Under the pieces are notes generated by a model. That model saw only the letters and a program-made list of their open reading frames with translations, made no database searches and was not told the DNA's origin. 29,708 nucleotides of DNA from an uncultured Flavobacteriales bacterium (GTDB taxonomy: Bacteria > Bacteroidota > Bacteroidia > Flavobacteriales > UBA1820). Below, one piece after another: positions 7,811-15,191 of this stretch (positions within the stretch are counted from its first letter, which is position 1; each line of letters opens with the position of its first letter). The DNA is taken from positions 1 to 29,708 of the forward strand of contig CALJDR010000065.1 in assembly GCA_938023515.1 (NCBI GenBank). Direction: 5' to 3'. A program made the position numbers and the translations under genes.

Positions 7811-9163
7811 ATGAACAAGCAACTCTCGATCTGCCTGCTGTTTGCAGCCAGCCTGTCCGCTACCGGACTTTCCGGACAATCGAAGGACAGTAAAAACACC
7901 CCTCAATCTTTCGATATGTCCGTAAGGACGGAAATGAAAACGCTGAAAAAGGAATATTTCCGGGATTATTCCAGATGGTCTATCGAAGCCTGCATCGGAA
8001 TGCCGTTCTTTTCGGGTGACATAAATTCCCTTTCGGCCGACAAAACGTACATCGGCGGGCAATACGGCCTGCGCCTGGGTTACCAGATAAGTCCGACTAT
8101 CGGGCTGGGCCTGTCCGGGACTTACGGGCGGAACAAAGCCGGATCGCCGGACTATGCCAAAGACTACATCCTGGGACTGGACGGGATGACGTATTATCCG
8201 CCCACCACCATCGAAGGCACGAAATATGCCGACATATACTCCCGGATCGACGTACTCGACTTCGGGCTGCACCTGAACCTCAACCTGAACAACCTTTTTG
8301 TGGAAAACCGCGGACAGCATGTATTTACCGTCCTGCTCCAACCCGCGGTTTACCTCCAGAAATTCTCTCCGAAAGTCTATAAAAAGAGTGGCGGCCGCGC
8401 CACGACCGGTTCGCTGGACAACTCTGTGAACTTCGGAGCGGGCGGAGATATCGCCTTCCGTTTCCGCACCGGGCGCCTGCTGGATTTGCAGTTCAATACG
8501 GGTATTATTTGGATCAGCAATAATTCCTTCGACGGGGTCGTTACCATTGCCAAGGCACGCGACAGCTATATGTGGAATGCCGGGCTGACCGCCATATTCA
8601 AGCTCAACCGCCGCAAGCATAAGGACAACCTCATCTACGCCCCATCCGTCTCCTACCTGTACGGACGTAAACTCCGCCAGCAACTGTCCCAGACTGATGC
8701 AAACATAACTACCCTAAAAGCAAGGAATACAGCCCTGCGGACCGAAGCGGACAACCTGAAAGCCGAGATCGCCCGGACGATCAACCGGGAAAAGATCGTG
8801 GAAAAGGTCGTCGTAAAAGACACTTTGGTATTCCCTTCCATTTACTTCCGGACAAATTCATCTGCCGTCGATACCCAACTGTACAGCCGCGAACTGACCG
8901 AGATCGTCGCGTTGCTGAAAGATAATCCCGACATCCGTATCCTGGTAGAAGGCTATGCCGACCATACCGGCCATACTACCGGCAACCTGCCTCTTTCCCG
9001 CAAACGGGCGCAATCCGTGGTAGATTATCTCATATCTCAAGGCATCTCCCCGTCGCGCCTGACGGCGGTAGGCCGGGGGAACGACACGAAGACCGCCGGA
9101 GCCAACAAAGTATCCATCCTGGCGCGCCGGGCCGACCTGACCCAACAGAAAAGCGCCGAATAA
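7811..9163 (+). CDS. OmpA-family outer-membrane protein
   Basis: The protein has 450 residues. It has a Sec signal peptide (MNKQLSICLLFAASLSATGL, cleavage near residue 22). Residues about 50-275 look like an outer-membrane beta-barrel of alternating aromatic strands (YGLRLGYQISPTIGLGLSGT). Residues about 290-335 form a coiled coil (TTLKARNTALRTEADNLKAE). An OmpA/MotB peptidoglycan-binding domain ends the protein, with GYADHTG, then NLPLSRKRAQSVVDYLISQG and RLTAVGRG. Known role of the family: tethering the outer membrane to peptidoglycan. The GNWW-repeat lipoprotein gene follows after 25 bp, so the two are probably one operon and the barrel may help present or anchor that lipoprotein. Confidence 0.88.
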   Translation: MNKQLSICLLFAASLSATGLSGQSKDSKNTPQSFDMSVRTEMKTLKKEYFRDYSRWSIEACIGMPFFSGDINSLSADKTYIGGQYGLRLGYQISPTIGLGLSGTYGRNKAGSPDYAKDYILGLDGMTYYPPTTIEGTKYADIYSRIDVLDFGLHLNLNLNNLFVENRGQHVFTVLLQPAVYLQKFSPKVYKKSGGRATTGSLDNSVNFGAGGDIAFRFRTGRLLDLQFNTGIIWISNNSFDGVVTIAKARDSYMWNAGLTAIFKLNRRKHKDNLIYAPSVSYLYGRKLRQQLSQTDANITTLKARNTALRTEADNLKAEIARTINREKIVEKVVVKDTLVFPSIYFRTNSSAVDTQLYSRELTEIVALLKDNPDIRILVEGYADHTGHTTGNLPLSRKRAQSVVDYLISQGISPSRLTAVGRGNDTKTAGANKVSILARRADLTQQKSAE

Positions 9164-9188
9164 CCGAATCCCGAAAAAAACCGATAAA

Positions 9189-11711
9189 ATGAAAAAGAAA
9201 CATTTATTTTTTTCCCTCGTATTCTGCTGGATGTTCAGCAGCTGCTACAAGGACGATGTAAGCATCCTCTACAGCCGCCAGCACGAGCTTGAAAAAGAGC
9301 TCGAGGTCATCCAGAACCAGATCACCACCATCAACAACCAAATCGACATCATCAATTCCATCATCAATTCGATGGAACTGGACGATTGCGTCACCGGCGT
9401 GGAGGAACTCCCCGACGGATCCGGCTATAAGCTGACTTTCCGCAAAAGCGGGGACAAGATCATCTACCACGGTAATACGCCCATTATCGGGGAGAACGGC
9501 AACTGGCACATCGGCGGCACCGACACCGGGGTCAATGCCCAGGGACTTGCCGGGGCCGACGGTAACAGCCCGTATATCGGCTCCAACGGCAATTGGTGGT
9601 GCGGCGCGACCGACACCGGGGTGAAAGCCGAAGGACAGGACGGAAGCACCCCCTACGTGGGCTCCAATGGCAATTGGTGGTGCGGCACGACCGACACCGG
9701 CATAAAAGCCCGCGGAGAGGATGGCTATTCTCCTTATGTGGGTTCCAACGGCAACTGGCATTCCAATGGGATCGACCTGGGCGTGAAAGCGCAGGGAGAA
9801 GGCGGAGCAGACGGTCAGACGCCTTATATCGGCTCCAACGGCAACTGGTGGATCGGCACGAACGACCTGGGCGTAAAAGCACAGGGGGTGGACGGCACGA
9901 CCCCGCATATCGGCTCCAACGGCAACTGGTGGATCGGCACGAACGATACCAACGTCCCGGCTACCGGAGCGGACGGATTGAACCCGCATATCGGCGCTAA
10001 CGGCAACTGGTGGATCGGATCGACCGATACCGGCGTGAAAGCCCGCGGGGAAAACGGCCTGTCTCCCGAAATAGGGGCCAACGGCAACTGGTGGATCGGA
10101 TCGACCGATACCGGCGTAAAGGCGGAGGGCAGCGACGGGAAAACGCCCGTTATCAGCGTGGCCCAGGACGCCGCAAATCCTTCCGACCCCAACTACTACT
10201 GGACCCGCAAGATCGGGGACGGTGCGGCCGAATTCATTCTGGTGAACGGCAATAAAATAAAGGCCAACGGCACGGACGGCACCAACGGGACGACCCCCGT
10301 AGTGGGCATCAAACAGGACACCGACCTGGAATACTACTGGACGGTCACTATTGCCCCCGCAGCCGAGACATGGATCCTGGTAAACGGCAATAAAGTAAAG
10401 GCCACCGGACAAAAAGGCGACAAGGGAGACAAAGGCGACGCCGGCGATTCCTTCTTCAAAAGCGTAGACTATTCGAACGACGATTATATCATCTTCGAGC
10501 TCAATACCGAGCCGGCTACTTCGTTCTCCGTCCCGCGGTACCGGACTATCCAGTTCGCCATGCCGGTCTCTCCCATCGTATTCGACCGTTTCAACGAGAC
10601 GAAAGTGCTGCCCTTTACCATTAGCGCCAACGTCGTATCGGTGCAGGCATCCGCCCCGGACGGCTGGCGGACAGAAGTCGATATGACAGCCAAAACGGTA
10701 ACCGTGACCGCGCCCAGCGCCCACAATTACTTCGCCCAGACTACCGGCGCCCTTTCCCTGGTAGCGTTCGACAACAAAGGCATGGCCACTTCCGTAACCT
10801 CCCAGTTGGAAGTCGGGCCGACGATCCGCCTTTCCTTCCGCCGCGGCAGCTCCGGCACCGCCTTTACGGCCTCCTATGTCCCGTACGGCCTCCGGGTATT
10901 CTACTTCCCGTCGGACGGGCCTTTCGTCCAGGGCGACCTGCAAAGCGACGTGGTGCCGCAGGGTACCTGCGTGAGCGGCATCCACAATACGGGCCGGGAA
11001 AACCAGACCCGGGGCTGGACGATGGTCACCTGGGCAGATGATCCTAATGTCACCTGGGAAGACCACAACCCTTCCGGCACCGGCCCTCGCGACCTGTACG
11101 ATGTGGAGGCTACCCTCAAACCTGATCCCACCCGCACAGGCTGGTATATGCCATTGGCCAGCTACGTTCCCAATATGTGGTGGCAGAAAAAGGAGTTTCC
11201 CAAAGGCGCGGCTGTAAGCAATCCCACCCAGATGAACCAGTATGTCGCTTCGGCCAGGGTGACGGTCAACCTGCACCGGGTAGACCAGATCACGGTACCG
11301 AGCGTCAGCTCCCCGGATCCGTCCAAATTCTGGATCTCGTTCGAGAACCAGGGCCGTACCTGCGATTTCTTCGAAGGGGAAATCGGAAAACGCCCCCGTG
11401 GCTCGCTCCCGCTCACCGTTCCCCTGGCGCTGGATATGACCTACAATTCCTCGTCTAAGATCGCTACCTCCGGCGCATTCGGCTCGTTCGGAAGCCTCAC
11501 GCCTGTCTCGGCCGATCCGGACAACCGCCAGATCATCATCCGGGTCATGTACGAGAACACCGAGATACACGCGCTCAAATTCACGGACTCCAGTGCCACT
11601 ATCAGCATGGGAAGCACCTACGTATTCAATATCAACCAGTCCACCTATATGGGTATCTCCATCTCCGTAGACGGATGGAACATGGTTTGGGCAAGTGTCA
11701 CCTTGCAATAA
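9189..11711 (+). CDS. Surface lipoprotein with coiled coil, eight GNWW repeats and a collagen-like stretch (DUF4988-like N-terminus)
   Basis: The protein has 840 residues. A lipoprotein signal (MKKKHLFFSLVFCWMFSSC, Cys19) leads into a coiled coil (about 28-65, QHELEKELEVIQNQITTINN) and a short beta segment (DGSGYKLTFRKSGDKIIYHG). That order matches the DUF4988 N-terminus of Bacteroidetes surface lipoproteins. Eight repeats of 27 or 30 residues follow at about 97-318 (core IGSNGNWWIGTTDTGVKA), then two diverged units and a collagen-like GQKGDKGDKGDAGDS near 404-418. The last 420 residues are beta-rich and unassigned. Inference: an exposed adhesin or glycan/matrix-binding protein with a repeat stalk. 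It is the second gene of the OmpA-family operon and ends just before a strong terminator. Confidence 0.82.
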   Translation: MKKKHLFFSLVFCWMFSSCYKDDVSILYSRQHELEKELEVIQNQITTINNQIDIINSIINSMELDDCVTGVEELPDGSGYKLTFRKSGDKIIYHGNTPIIGENGNWHIGGTDTGVNAQGLAGADGNSPYIGSNGNWWCGATDTGVKAEGQDGSTPYVGSNGNWWCGTTDTGIKARGEDGYSPYVGSNGNWHSNGIDLGVKAQGEGGADGQTPYIGSNGNWWIGTNDLGVKAQGVDGTTPHIGSNGNWWIGTNDTNVPATGADGLNPHIGANGNWWIGSTDTGVKARGENGLSPEIGANGNWWIGSTDTGVKAEGSDGKTPVISVAQDAANPSDPNYYWTRKIGDGAAEFILVNGNKIKANGTDGTNGTTPVVGIKQDTDLEYYWTVTIAPAAETWILVNGNKVKATGQKGDKGDKGDAGDSFFKSVDYSNDDYIIFELNTEPATSFSVPRYRTIQFAMPVSPIVFDRFNETKVLPFTISANVVSVQASAPDGWRTEVDMTAKTVTVTAPSAHNYFAQTTGALSLVAFDNKGMATSVTSQLEVGPTIRLSFRRGSSGTAFTASYVPYGLRVFYFPSDGPFVQGDLQSDVVPQGTCVSGIHNTGRENQTRGWTMVTWADDPNVTWEDHNPSGTGPRDLYDVEATLKPDPTRTGWYMPLASYVPNMWWQKKEFPKGAAVSNPTQMNQYVASARVTVNLHRVDQITVPSVSSPDPSKFWISFENQGRTCDFFEGEIGKRPRGSLPLTVPLALDMTYNSSSKIATSGAFGSFGSLTPVSADPDNRQIIIRVMYENTEIHALKFTDSSATISMGSTYVFNINQSTYMGISISVDGWNMVWASVTLQ
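9477..10142 (+). repeat. Eight in-frame 81/90-bp tandem coding repeats
   Basis: The block is 666 bp, exactly 222 codons: units of 30, 27, 27, 30, 27, 27, 27 and 27 residues. Each unit starts with a TP/SP/NP pair, carries GxNGNW and mostly TDTGVKA, and ends with a xGxDGx hinge. The 30-residue units (first and fourth) have an extra Gly-Ala-Asp in the hinge. Some neighbouring units are nearly identical in DNA, such as those around 9830 and 9910 and those around 10000 and 10080. Confidence 0.9.
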
Positions 11712-11783
11712 ATTTTCTTGTTCATTGCCTTGGGAATACCCGCTTGGGATTCCCCTACGGATTACGGAAATTTTCCTATCCGC

Positions 11784-11814
11784 GAAACGGCCCCGCTTTC
11801 CGCAGGGCCGTTTC
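11784..11814. terminator. Strong intrinsic terminator after the OmpA/GNWW-repeat operon
   Basis: A perfect 10-bp stem, GAAACGGCCC (11784-11793) with GGGCCGTTTC (11805-11814), has an 11-base loop and is followed by AATTTTT. It lies 72 bp after the lipoprotein stop codon and ends that operon before the next promoter at 11837. Confidence 0.85.
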
Positions 11815-11836
11815 AATTTTTGATAAAACGTCTGTT

Positions 11837-11868
11837 TTTGCACAGACAGGAAAGTTTTTCTATATTTG
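11837..11868 (+). promoter_or_regulatory. Consensus Bacteroidetes promoter of the ABC-F gene
   Basis: TTTG at 11837-11840 and TATATTTG at 11861-11868 match both boxes of the Bacteroidetes primary-sigma promoter (TTTG and TAnnTTTG) exactly, with a 20-base spacer. It lies directly downstream of the terminator and predicts a start near 11875, giving a leader of about 138 bases before the ABC-F start codon. Confidence 0.85.
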
Positions 11869-11892
11869 CCTGCAAATACGACCATTACTCCG

Positions 11893-11970
11893 ATGAGAAT
11901 CTAAATTTTCCCCTCTTATGCACAGGCCCGATCCCGGGTCCTGCTTGTTGTTAAAGGCCCCGAGGCCTTT
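11893..11970 (+). promoter_or_regulatory. Attenuator-like leader of the ABC-F gene
   Basis: The leader holds a minimal reading frame, ATG-AGA-ATC-TAA (11893-11904, Met-Arg-Ile). A hairpin follows at 11923-11943 (CAGG+CCCG with CGGG+CCTG, one bulged T, loop ATCC). A second perfect 7-bp hairpin, AAAGGCC with GGCCTTT (11953-11970, loop CCGA), runs into TATTCT like a weak intrinsic terminator. GGGTCC (11936-11941) could instead pair with GGCCCC (11956-11961), with one mismatch, and break both hairpins. This layout fits ribosome-mediated attenuation, which is known for antibiotic-responsive ABC-F genes. The mechanism here is inferred. Confidence 0.5.
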
Positions 11971-12012
11971 TATTCTCACACATTCGTTTTACTTTTTAAA
12001 TCATTGGAGACT

Positions 12013-13623
12013 ATGGCAATTCTCATCCGACAACTCAGCTATATACACCCCGACCGCGAGCCTTTGTTCCGGGATATTTCCTTTTCGCTGCAAACCGGGG
12101 AAAAGGCCGCCCTGATAGGGCATAACGGCAGCGGAAAATCGACCCTGCTGCAACTGCTGGCCGGGAATCTCTCCCCTTTTTCAGGGGAGATACACTGCGG
12201 CACAACCCCCTACTTGGTACCCCAGCATTTCGGGCAGTACGATGGCCAAACCATCGCCCAGGCCTTGGGTGTGGCCCAAAAAATCCGGGCCCTGCATGCC
12301 ATTCTTTCAGGGGAAACCTCGGAGACGCATTTTTCCACCCTGGGGGACGACTGGAACATCGAAGAACGGATGGCCGCGGCCCTCTCGGAATGGGACCTGG
12401 AAACAATCCCCACAGACCGGTTAATGGGCTCCCTCAGCGGCGGAGAGAAGACCCGCGTATTTCTGGCGGGGATCTCCCTGCACAACCCGGATATCGTACT
12501 GATGGACGAACCGACCAATCACTTGGACACCGCCAGCCGGGAACAGCTCCATCGGCTTTTCGAAAACTCACCGGCTACCATTCTGGCGGTGAGCCACGAC
12601 CGGACCCTGCTAAACCGGTTGTCGGCGATGTACGAGATAGGCCCCGGAGGCATTTCCTTTTATCCGGGAAATTACCAGGCGTACAAAGACGCGAAAGACC
12701 GGGAAACGGATGCCCTGCAATCCCATCTGGACGAGAAGGAAAAGCAACTCCGGGCGGCCCAAAAAATGGCCCGGGAAGCGGCCCGGCGGAAAGAAAAACA
12801 CGAAGTCCGGGGAAAAAAGCAAGTCGAAAAGCAAGGGCTGGGTAAAATGGCAATGGGCACCCTGAAAAACAGCGCCGAAAGAAGCGCCTCCAAACTCCGG
12901 GACATCCATAGTCAAAAGATCGAATCTCTCGCAGTACAGGCAAGCGGTATTCGCCGCTCACTCCCGCAAGACCGGGCCATAAAGGTCGATTTCCATACCC
13001 CGGATGCCCATAAAGGGAAAACCCTCGTGGAAACGCAGGCCGTCAACCAGGGTTTTGGACATAACCCTCTATGGGCCGAACCTCTGGACATTAAAATCCG
13101 CAGCGGCGAGCGCATCCGGGTCGAAGGGGCCAACGGCAGCGGGAAAACATCCCTGCTGAAGATCCTTTCCGGGGAATTAGCCCCGTCTTCAGGAACCGTA
13201 CAGCGTGCCGGGTTCAGCTACATATACCTTGACCAGGATTACTCGATCGTACGGGACGACCTTTCCGTATTCGAACAGGCACGGGTGTTCAACGGGGAAA
13301 TGGAAGAACACGAACTGAAAACGATCCTCAACCGCTTCCTGTTCCGGAAAGAAACCTGGGACAAACCGTGCCGGCAACTGAGCGGCGGGGAAAAAATGCG
13401 CCTCGCTCTGTGCTGTCTGATGGTCCGGGCCGACACGCCCGAAATGTTCATCCTGGACGAGCCGACCAACAACCTGGACATCCGCAATACCGAGATCCTC
13501 ACCCGGGTGGTACGGGAATACGGAGGGACGCTGCTCGTAGTCTCGCACGACGAATATTTTATCGATCAGATCGGTATCGAGCGGTCGGTAAAATTAATCC
13601 CTGCCATCCGGGACGGTTTTTAG
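12013..13623 (+). CDS. ABC-F family ATPase (ribosome-associated, possible antibiotic-protection type)
   Basis: The protein has 536 residues with two ABC modules and no membrane helices. Module 1 has Walker A GHNGSGKST (36-44), signature LSGGEKTR (about 141) and Walker B VLMDEPTNHLD (about 163). Module 2 has GANGSGKTS (about 372), LSGGEKMRL (about 456) and FILDEPTNNLD (about 479). Both have the DEPTNxLD motif typical of ABC-F proteins. The linker between them is long, helical and very basic (REAARRKEKHEVRGKKQVEK), as expected for the part that enters the ribosomal E site. ABC-F proteins act on translating ribosomes, as translation factors or by displacing antibiotics. The attenuator-like leader favours the resistance type but does not prove it. 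ATG 12013 is preferred; an in-frame TTG at 12004 adds three residues. A separate promoter and mgtE follow. Confidence 0.88.
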   Translation: MAILIRQLSYIHPDREPLFRDISFSLQTGEKAALIGHNGSGKSTLLQLLAGNLSPFSGEIHCGTTPYLVPQHFGQYDGQTIAQALGVAQKIRALHAILSGETSETHFSTLGDDWNIEERMAAALSEWDLETIPTDRLMGSLSGGEKTRVFLAGISLHNPDIVLMDEPTNHLDTASREQLHRLFENSPATILAVSHDRTLLNRLSAMYEIGPGGISFYPGNYQAYKDAKDRETDALQSHLDEKEKQLRAAQKMAREAARRKEKHEVRGKKQVEKQGLGKMAMGTLKNSAERSASKLRDIHSQKIESLAVQASGIRRSLPQDRAIKVDFHTPDAHKGKTLVETQAVNQGFGHNPLWAEPLDIKIRSGERIRVEGANGSGKTSLLKILSGELAPSSGTVQRAGFSYIYLDQDYSIVRDDLSVFEQARVFNGEMEEHELKTILNRFLFRKETWDKPCRQLSGGEKMRLALCCLMVRADTPEMFILDEPTNNLDIRNTEILTRVVREYGGTLLVVSHDEYFIDQIGIERSVKLIPAIRDGF

Positions 13624-13645
13624 CCGCCCTCCGGAAAAAAATCCC

Positions 13646-13653
13646 GACCTTTG
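13646..13653 (+). promoter_or_regulatory. Putative -7 box of mgtE
   Basis: GACCTTTG followed by CACC matches TAnnTTTG at all considered positions but the first, and the trailing CACC is common after Bacteroidetes -7 boxes. It lies 23 bp behind the ABC-F stop codon and about 96 bp before mgtE. No clear -33 TTTG is present. Confidence 0.4.
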
Positions 13654-13664
13654 CACCGCGCCTT

Positions 13665-13687
13665 CCGGATGCCCTTTTCGCATCCGG
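13665..13687 (+). promoter_or_regulatory. Hairpin in the mgtE leader
   Basis: CCGGATGC (13665-13672) and GCATCCGG (13680-13687) form a perfect 8-bp stem around a 7-base loop (CCTTTTC). It lies between the putative -7 box and the mgtE start. No T-tract follows, so it is more likely a leader structure than a terminator. I cannot match it to a known magnesium riboswitch. Confidence 0.4.
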
Positions 13688-13748
13688 CCTCCTCATCCGT
13701 CCGCCGGGGCGGGATATAAGGACAAAGGAAAGTGGAACCCAAAACAAA

Positions 13749-15074
13749 ATGTCCGCCATGGAAGACATCGTATCGAGACACCCGGCCGATATCGCGGAAG
13801 AAATCTCCTCGCTGAGCGAAAAGGAGCGAGATATCGCATTCCTGATGCTCCCCGGCAAGGAAAAAGCGGAAGTATTCCCCTACCTGGAAATGCCGGTGCA
13901 GGAAGACCTGGCCAAAAGCCTGGGCAACCGGGAACTGGCCGAGATCCTGAACAACCTCGACCCGGACGACCGCACCGCCCTGTTTACGGATTTCCCGGAC
14001 AACCTGATCAAGCACTGCATCAACCTGCTGAACAAGGAGCAGAAGGAAATGGCCCTGAACCTGATCGGCTACCAGCCCGACAGCATCGCCCGCCTGATGA
14101 CCCCTCTTTATATCCAGGTGAGGCCGCAGTGGAACGTGCGCAAGGTGTACGACCACATCAAAAAATACGGAAAAAAGGCCGAGACGCTGAACTATGTGTA
14201 CGTAGTGGACCAGGACAACAAACTGATCGACGACCTTCGGATCGGGCAGTTGCTGCTGGCCGATGAGGATACCCTGATCCGCGACCTGACAGACGGCAAT
14301 TTTATCGCCATAAAGACCCAGACCTCCATCGAAGATTCTTTCGAATTCTTCAACAAATACGACCGCGACGCCCTGCCCATCGTTTCGGACAACGGCACGC
14401 TGGTGGGCATCGTCACCTTCGACGACATCCTGGACCAGATCAACGCCCGCGACACGGAGGATATCCAGAAATTCGGTGGTACCGAAGAACTCGACCTGTC
14501 CTATACGAAAACGCCCCTGCTGGAGATGGTGAAAAAACGCGCCGGCTGGCTGGTCATCCTTTTCCTGGGGGAAATGCTCACCGCATCGGCGATGGGACAT
14601 TTTGACGAAGAAATCGCCCAAGCGGTGGTGCTGGCCCTGTTCGTCCCGCTGATCATCTCCAGCGGGGGTAACTCCGGCTCGCAGGCGGCCAGTCTTATCA
14701 TCCGTTCCCTCGCCCTGGACGAACTAAAACTGAGCAACTGGTGGTACGTCATGCGGAAGGAAATCTTCTCCGGGCTGTTGCTCGGGGCTATCCTGGGAGC
14801 CATCGGTTTTGTCCGCATCCTTATCTGGCAGCAGACGGGCCTGTACGATTACGGAGAATACTGGGCGTGGGTAGGACTGAGTGTATCGGTATCGCTGGTA
14901 CTCATCGTCCTGTGGGGTACGCTTTCCGGATCGATGATCCCCCTGATCCTCAAAAAAATGGGGCTCGACCCGGCCACCGCCTCCGCCCCGTTCGTCGCCA
15001 CGCTGGTGGACGTCACCGGACTGATCATCTACTTCTCGGTAGCGGCCCTGCTGCTGGGCGGCAAACTTTTATAA
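13749..15074 (+). CDS. mgtE: Magnesium channel/transporter MgtE
   Basis: The protein has 441 residues, the usual MgtE length. Residues 1-125 form the helical MgtE N-domain (HPADIAEEISSLSEKERDIA, then LAEILNNLDPDDRTALFTDF). Residues about 130-245 form a CBS pair (VYVVDQDNKLIDDLRIGQLL; DALPIVSDNGTLVGIVTFDD), which senses cytosolic magnesium in the family. The last 170 residues form the five-helix pore domain with the conserved PLIISSGGNSGSQAASLIIR and DPATASAPFVATLVDVTGLI. Known function: magnesium-gated uptake of Mg2+ in the inner membrane as a homodimer. ATG 13749 gives the standard N-terminus; an earlier open frame overlaps the ABC-F gene and is not part of the family. It probably has its own promoter. 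Confidence 0.95.
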   Translation: MSAMEDIVSRHPADIAEEISSLSEKERDIAFLMLPGKEKAEVFPYLEMPVQEDLAKSLGNRELAEILNNLDPDDRTALFTDFPDNLIKHCINLLNKEQKEMALNLIGYQPDSIARLMTPLYIQVRPQWNVRKVYDHIKKYGKKAETLNYVYVVDQDNKLIDDLRIGQLLLADEDTLIRDLTDGNFIAIKTQTSIEDSFEFFNKYDRDALPIVSDNGTLVGIVTFDDILDQINARDTEDIQKFGGTEELDLSYTKTPLLEMVKKRAGWLVILFLGEMLTASAMGHFDEEIAQAVVLALFVPLIISSGGNSGSQAASLIIRSLALDELKLSNWWYVMRKEIFSGLLLGAILGAIGFVRILIWQQTGLYDYGEYWAWVGLSVSVSLVLIVLWGTLSGSMIPLILKKMGLDPATASAPFVATLVDVTGLIIYFSVAALLLGGKLL

Positions 15075-15077
15075 ATA

Positions 15078-15098
15078 AACAGGGCACAGCCCCCTGTT
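15078..15098 (+). terminator. Hairpin just after mgtE
   Basis: AACAGGG (15078-15084) and CCCTGTT (15092-15098) form a perfect 7-bp stem with a 7-base loop, starting 4 bp behind the mgtE stop codon. No T-tract follows on the plus strand, so a terminator role is uncertain. Confidence 0.35.
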
Positions 15099-15113
15099 GT
15101 CCCTATCCAAAAA

Positions 15114-15136
15114 TCCGGGGCCACGAAGGCCCCGGA
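15114..15136 (-). terminator. Intrinsic terminator of the pilus operon
   Basis: TCCGGGGCC (15114-15122) pairs perfectly with GGCCCCGGA (15128-15136) around loop ACGAA. On the minus strand the stem is followed by TTTT, as expected for a terminator 56 bp behind the last pilus gene. It also separates the operon from the convergent mgtE. Confidence 0.85.
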
Positions 15137-15191
15137 AAAAACTATCAATATCCTACACTAACCGGACATTTTTCAGACCGGACAACTAAAC

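Noticed and set aside
9477..10142. CRISPR-like or non-coding tandem array
   Set aside because: The units are adjoining, in frame and encode conserved GNWW protein repeats; there are no spacers.
9204..11885. 893-residue open frame on the minus strand
   Set aside because: It is antisense to the GNWW-repeat lipoprotein; its length comes from the GC-rich repeats, and it has no start signal or family feature.
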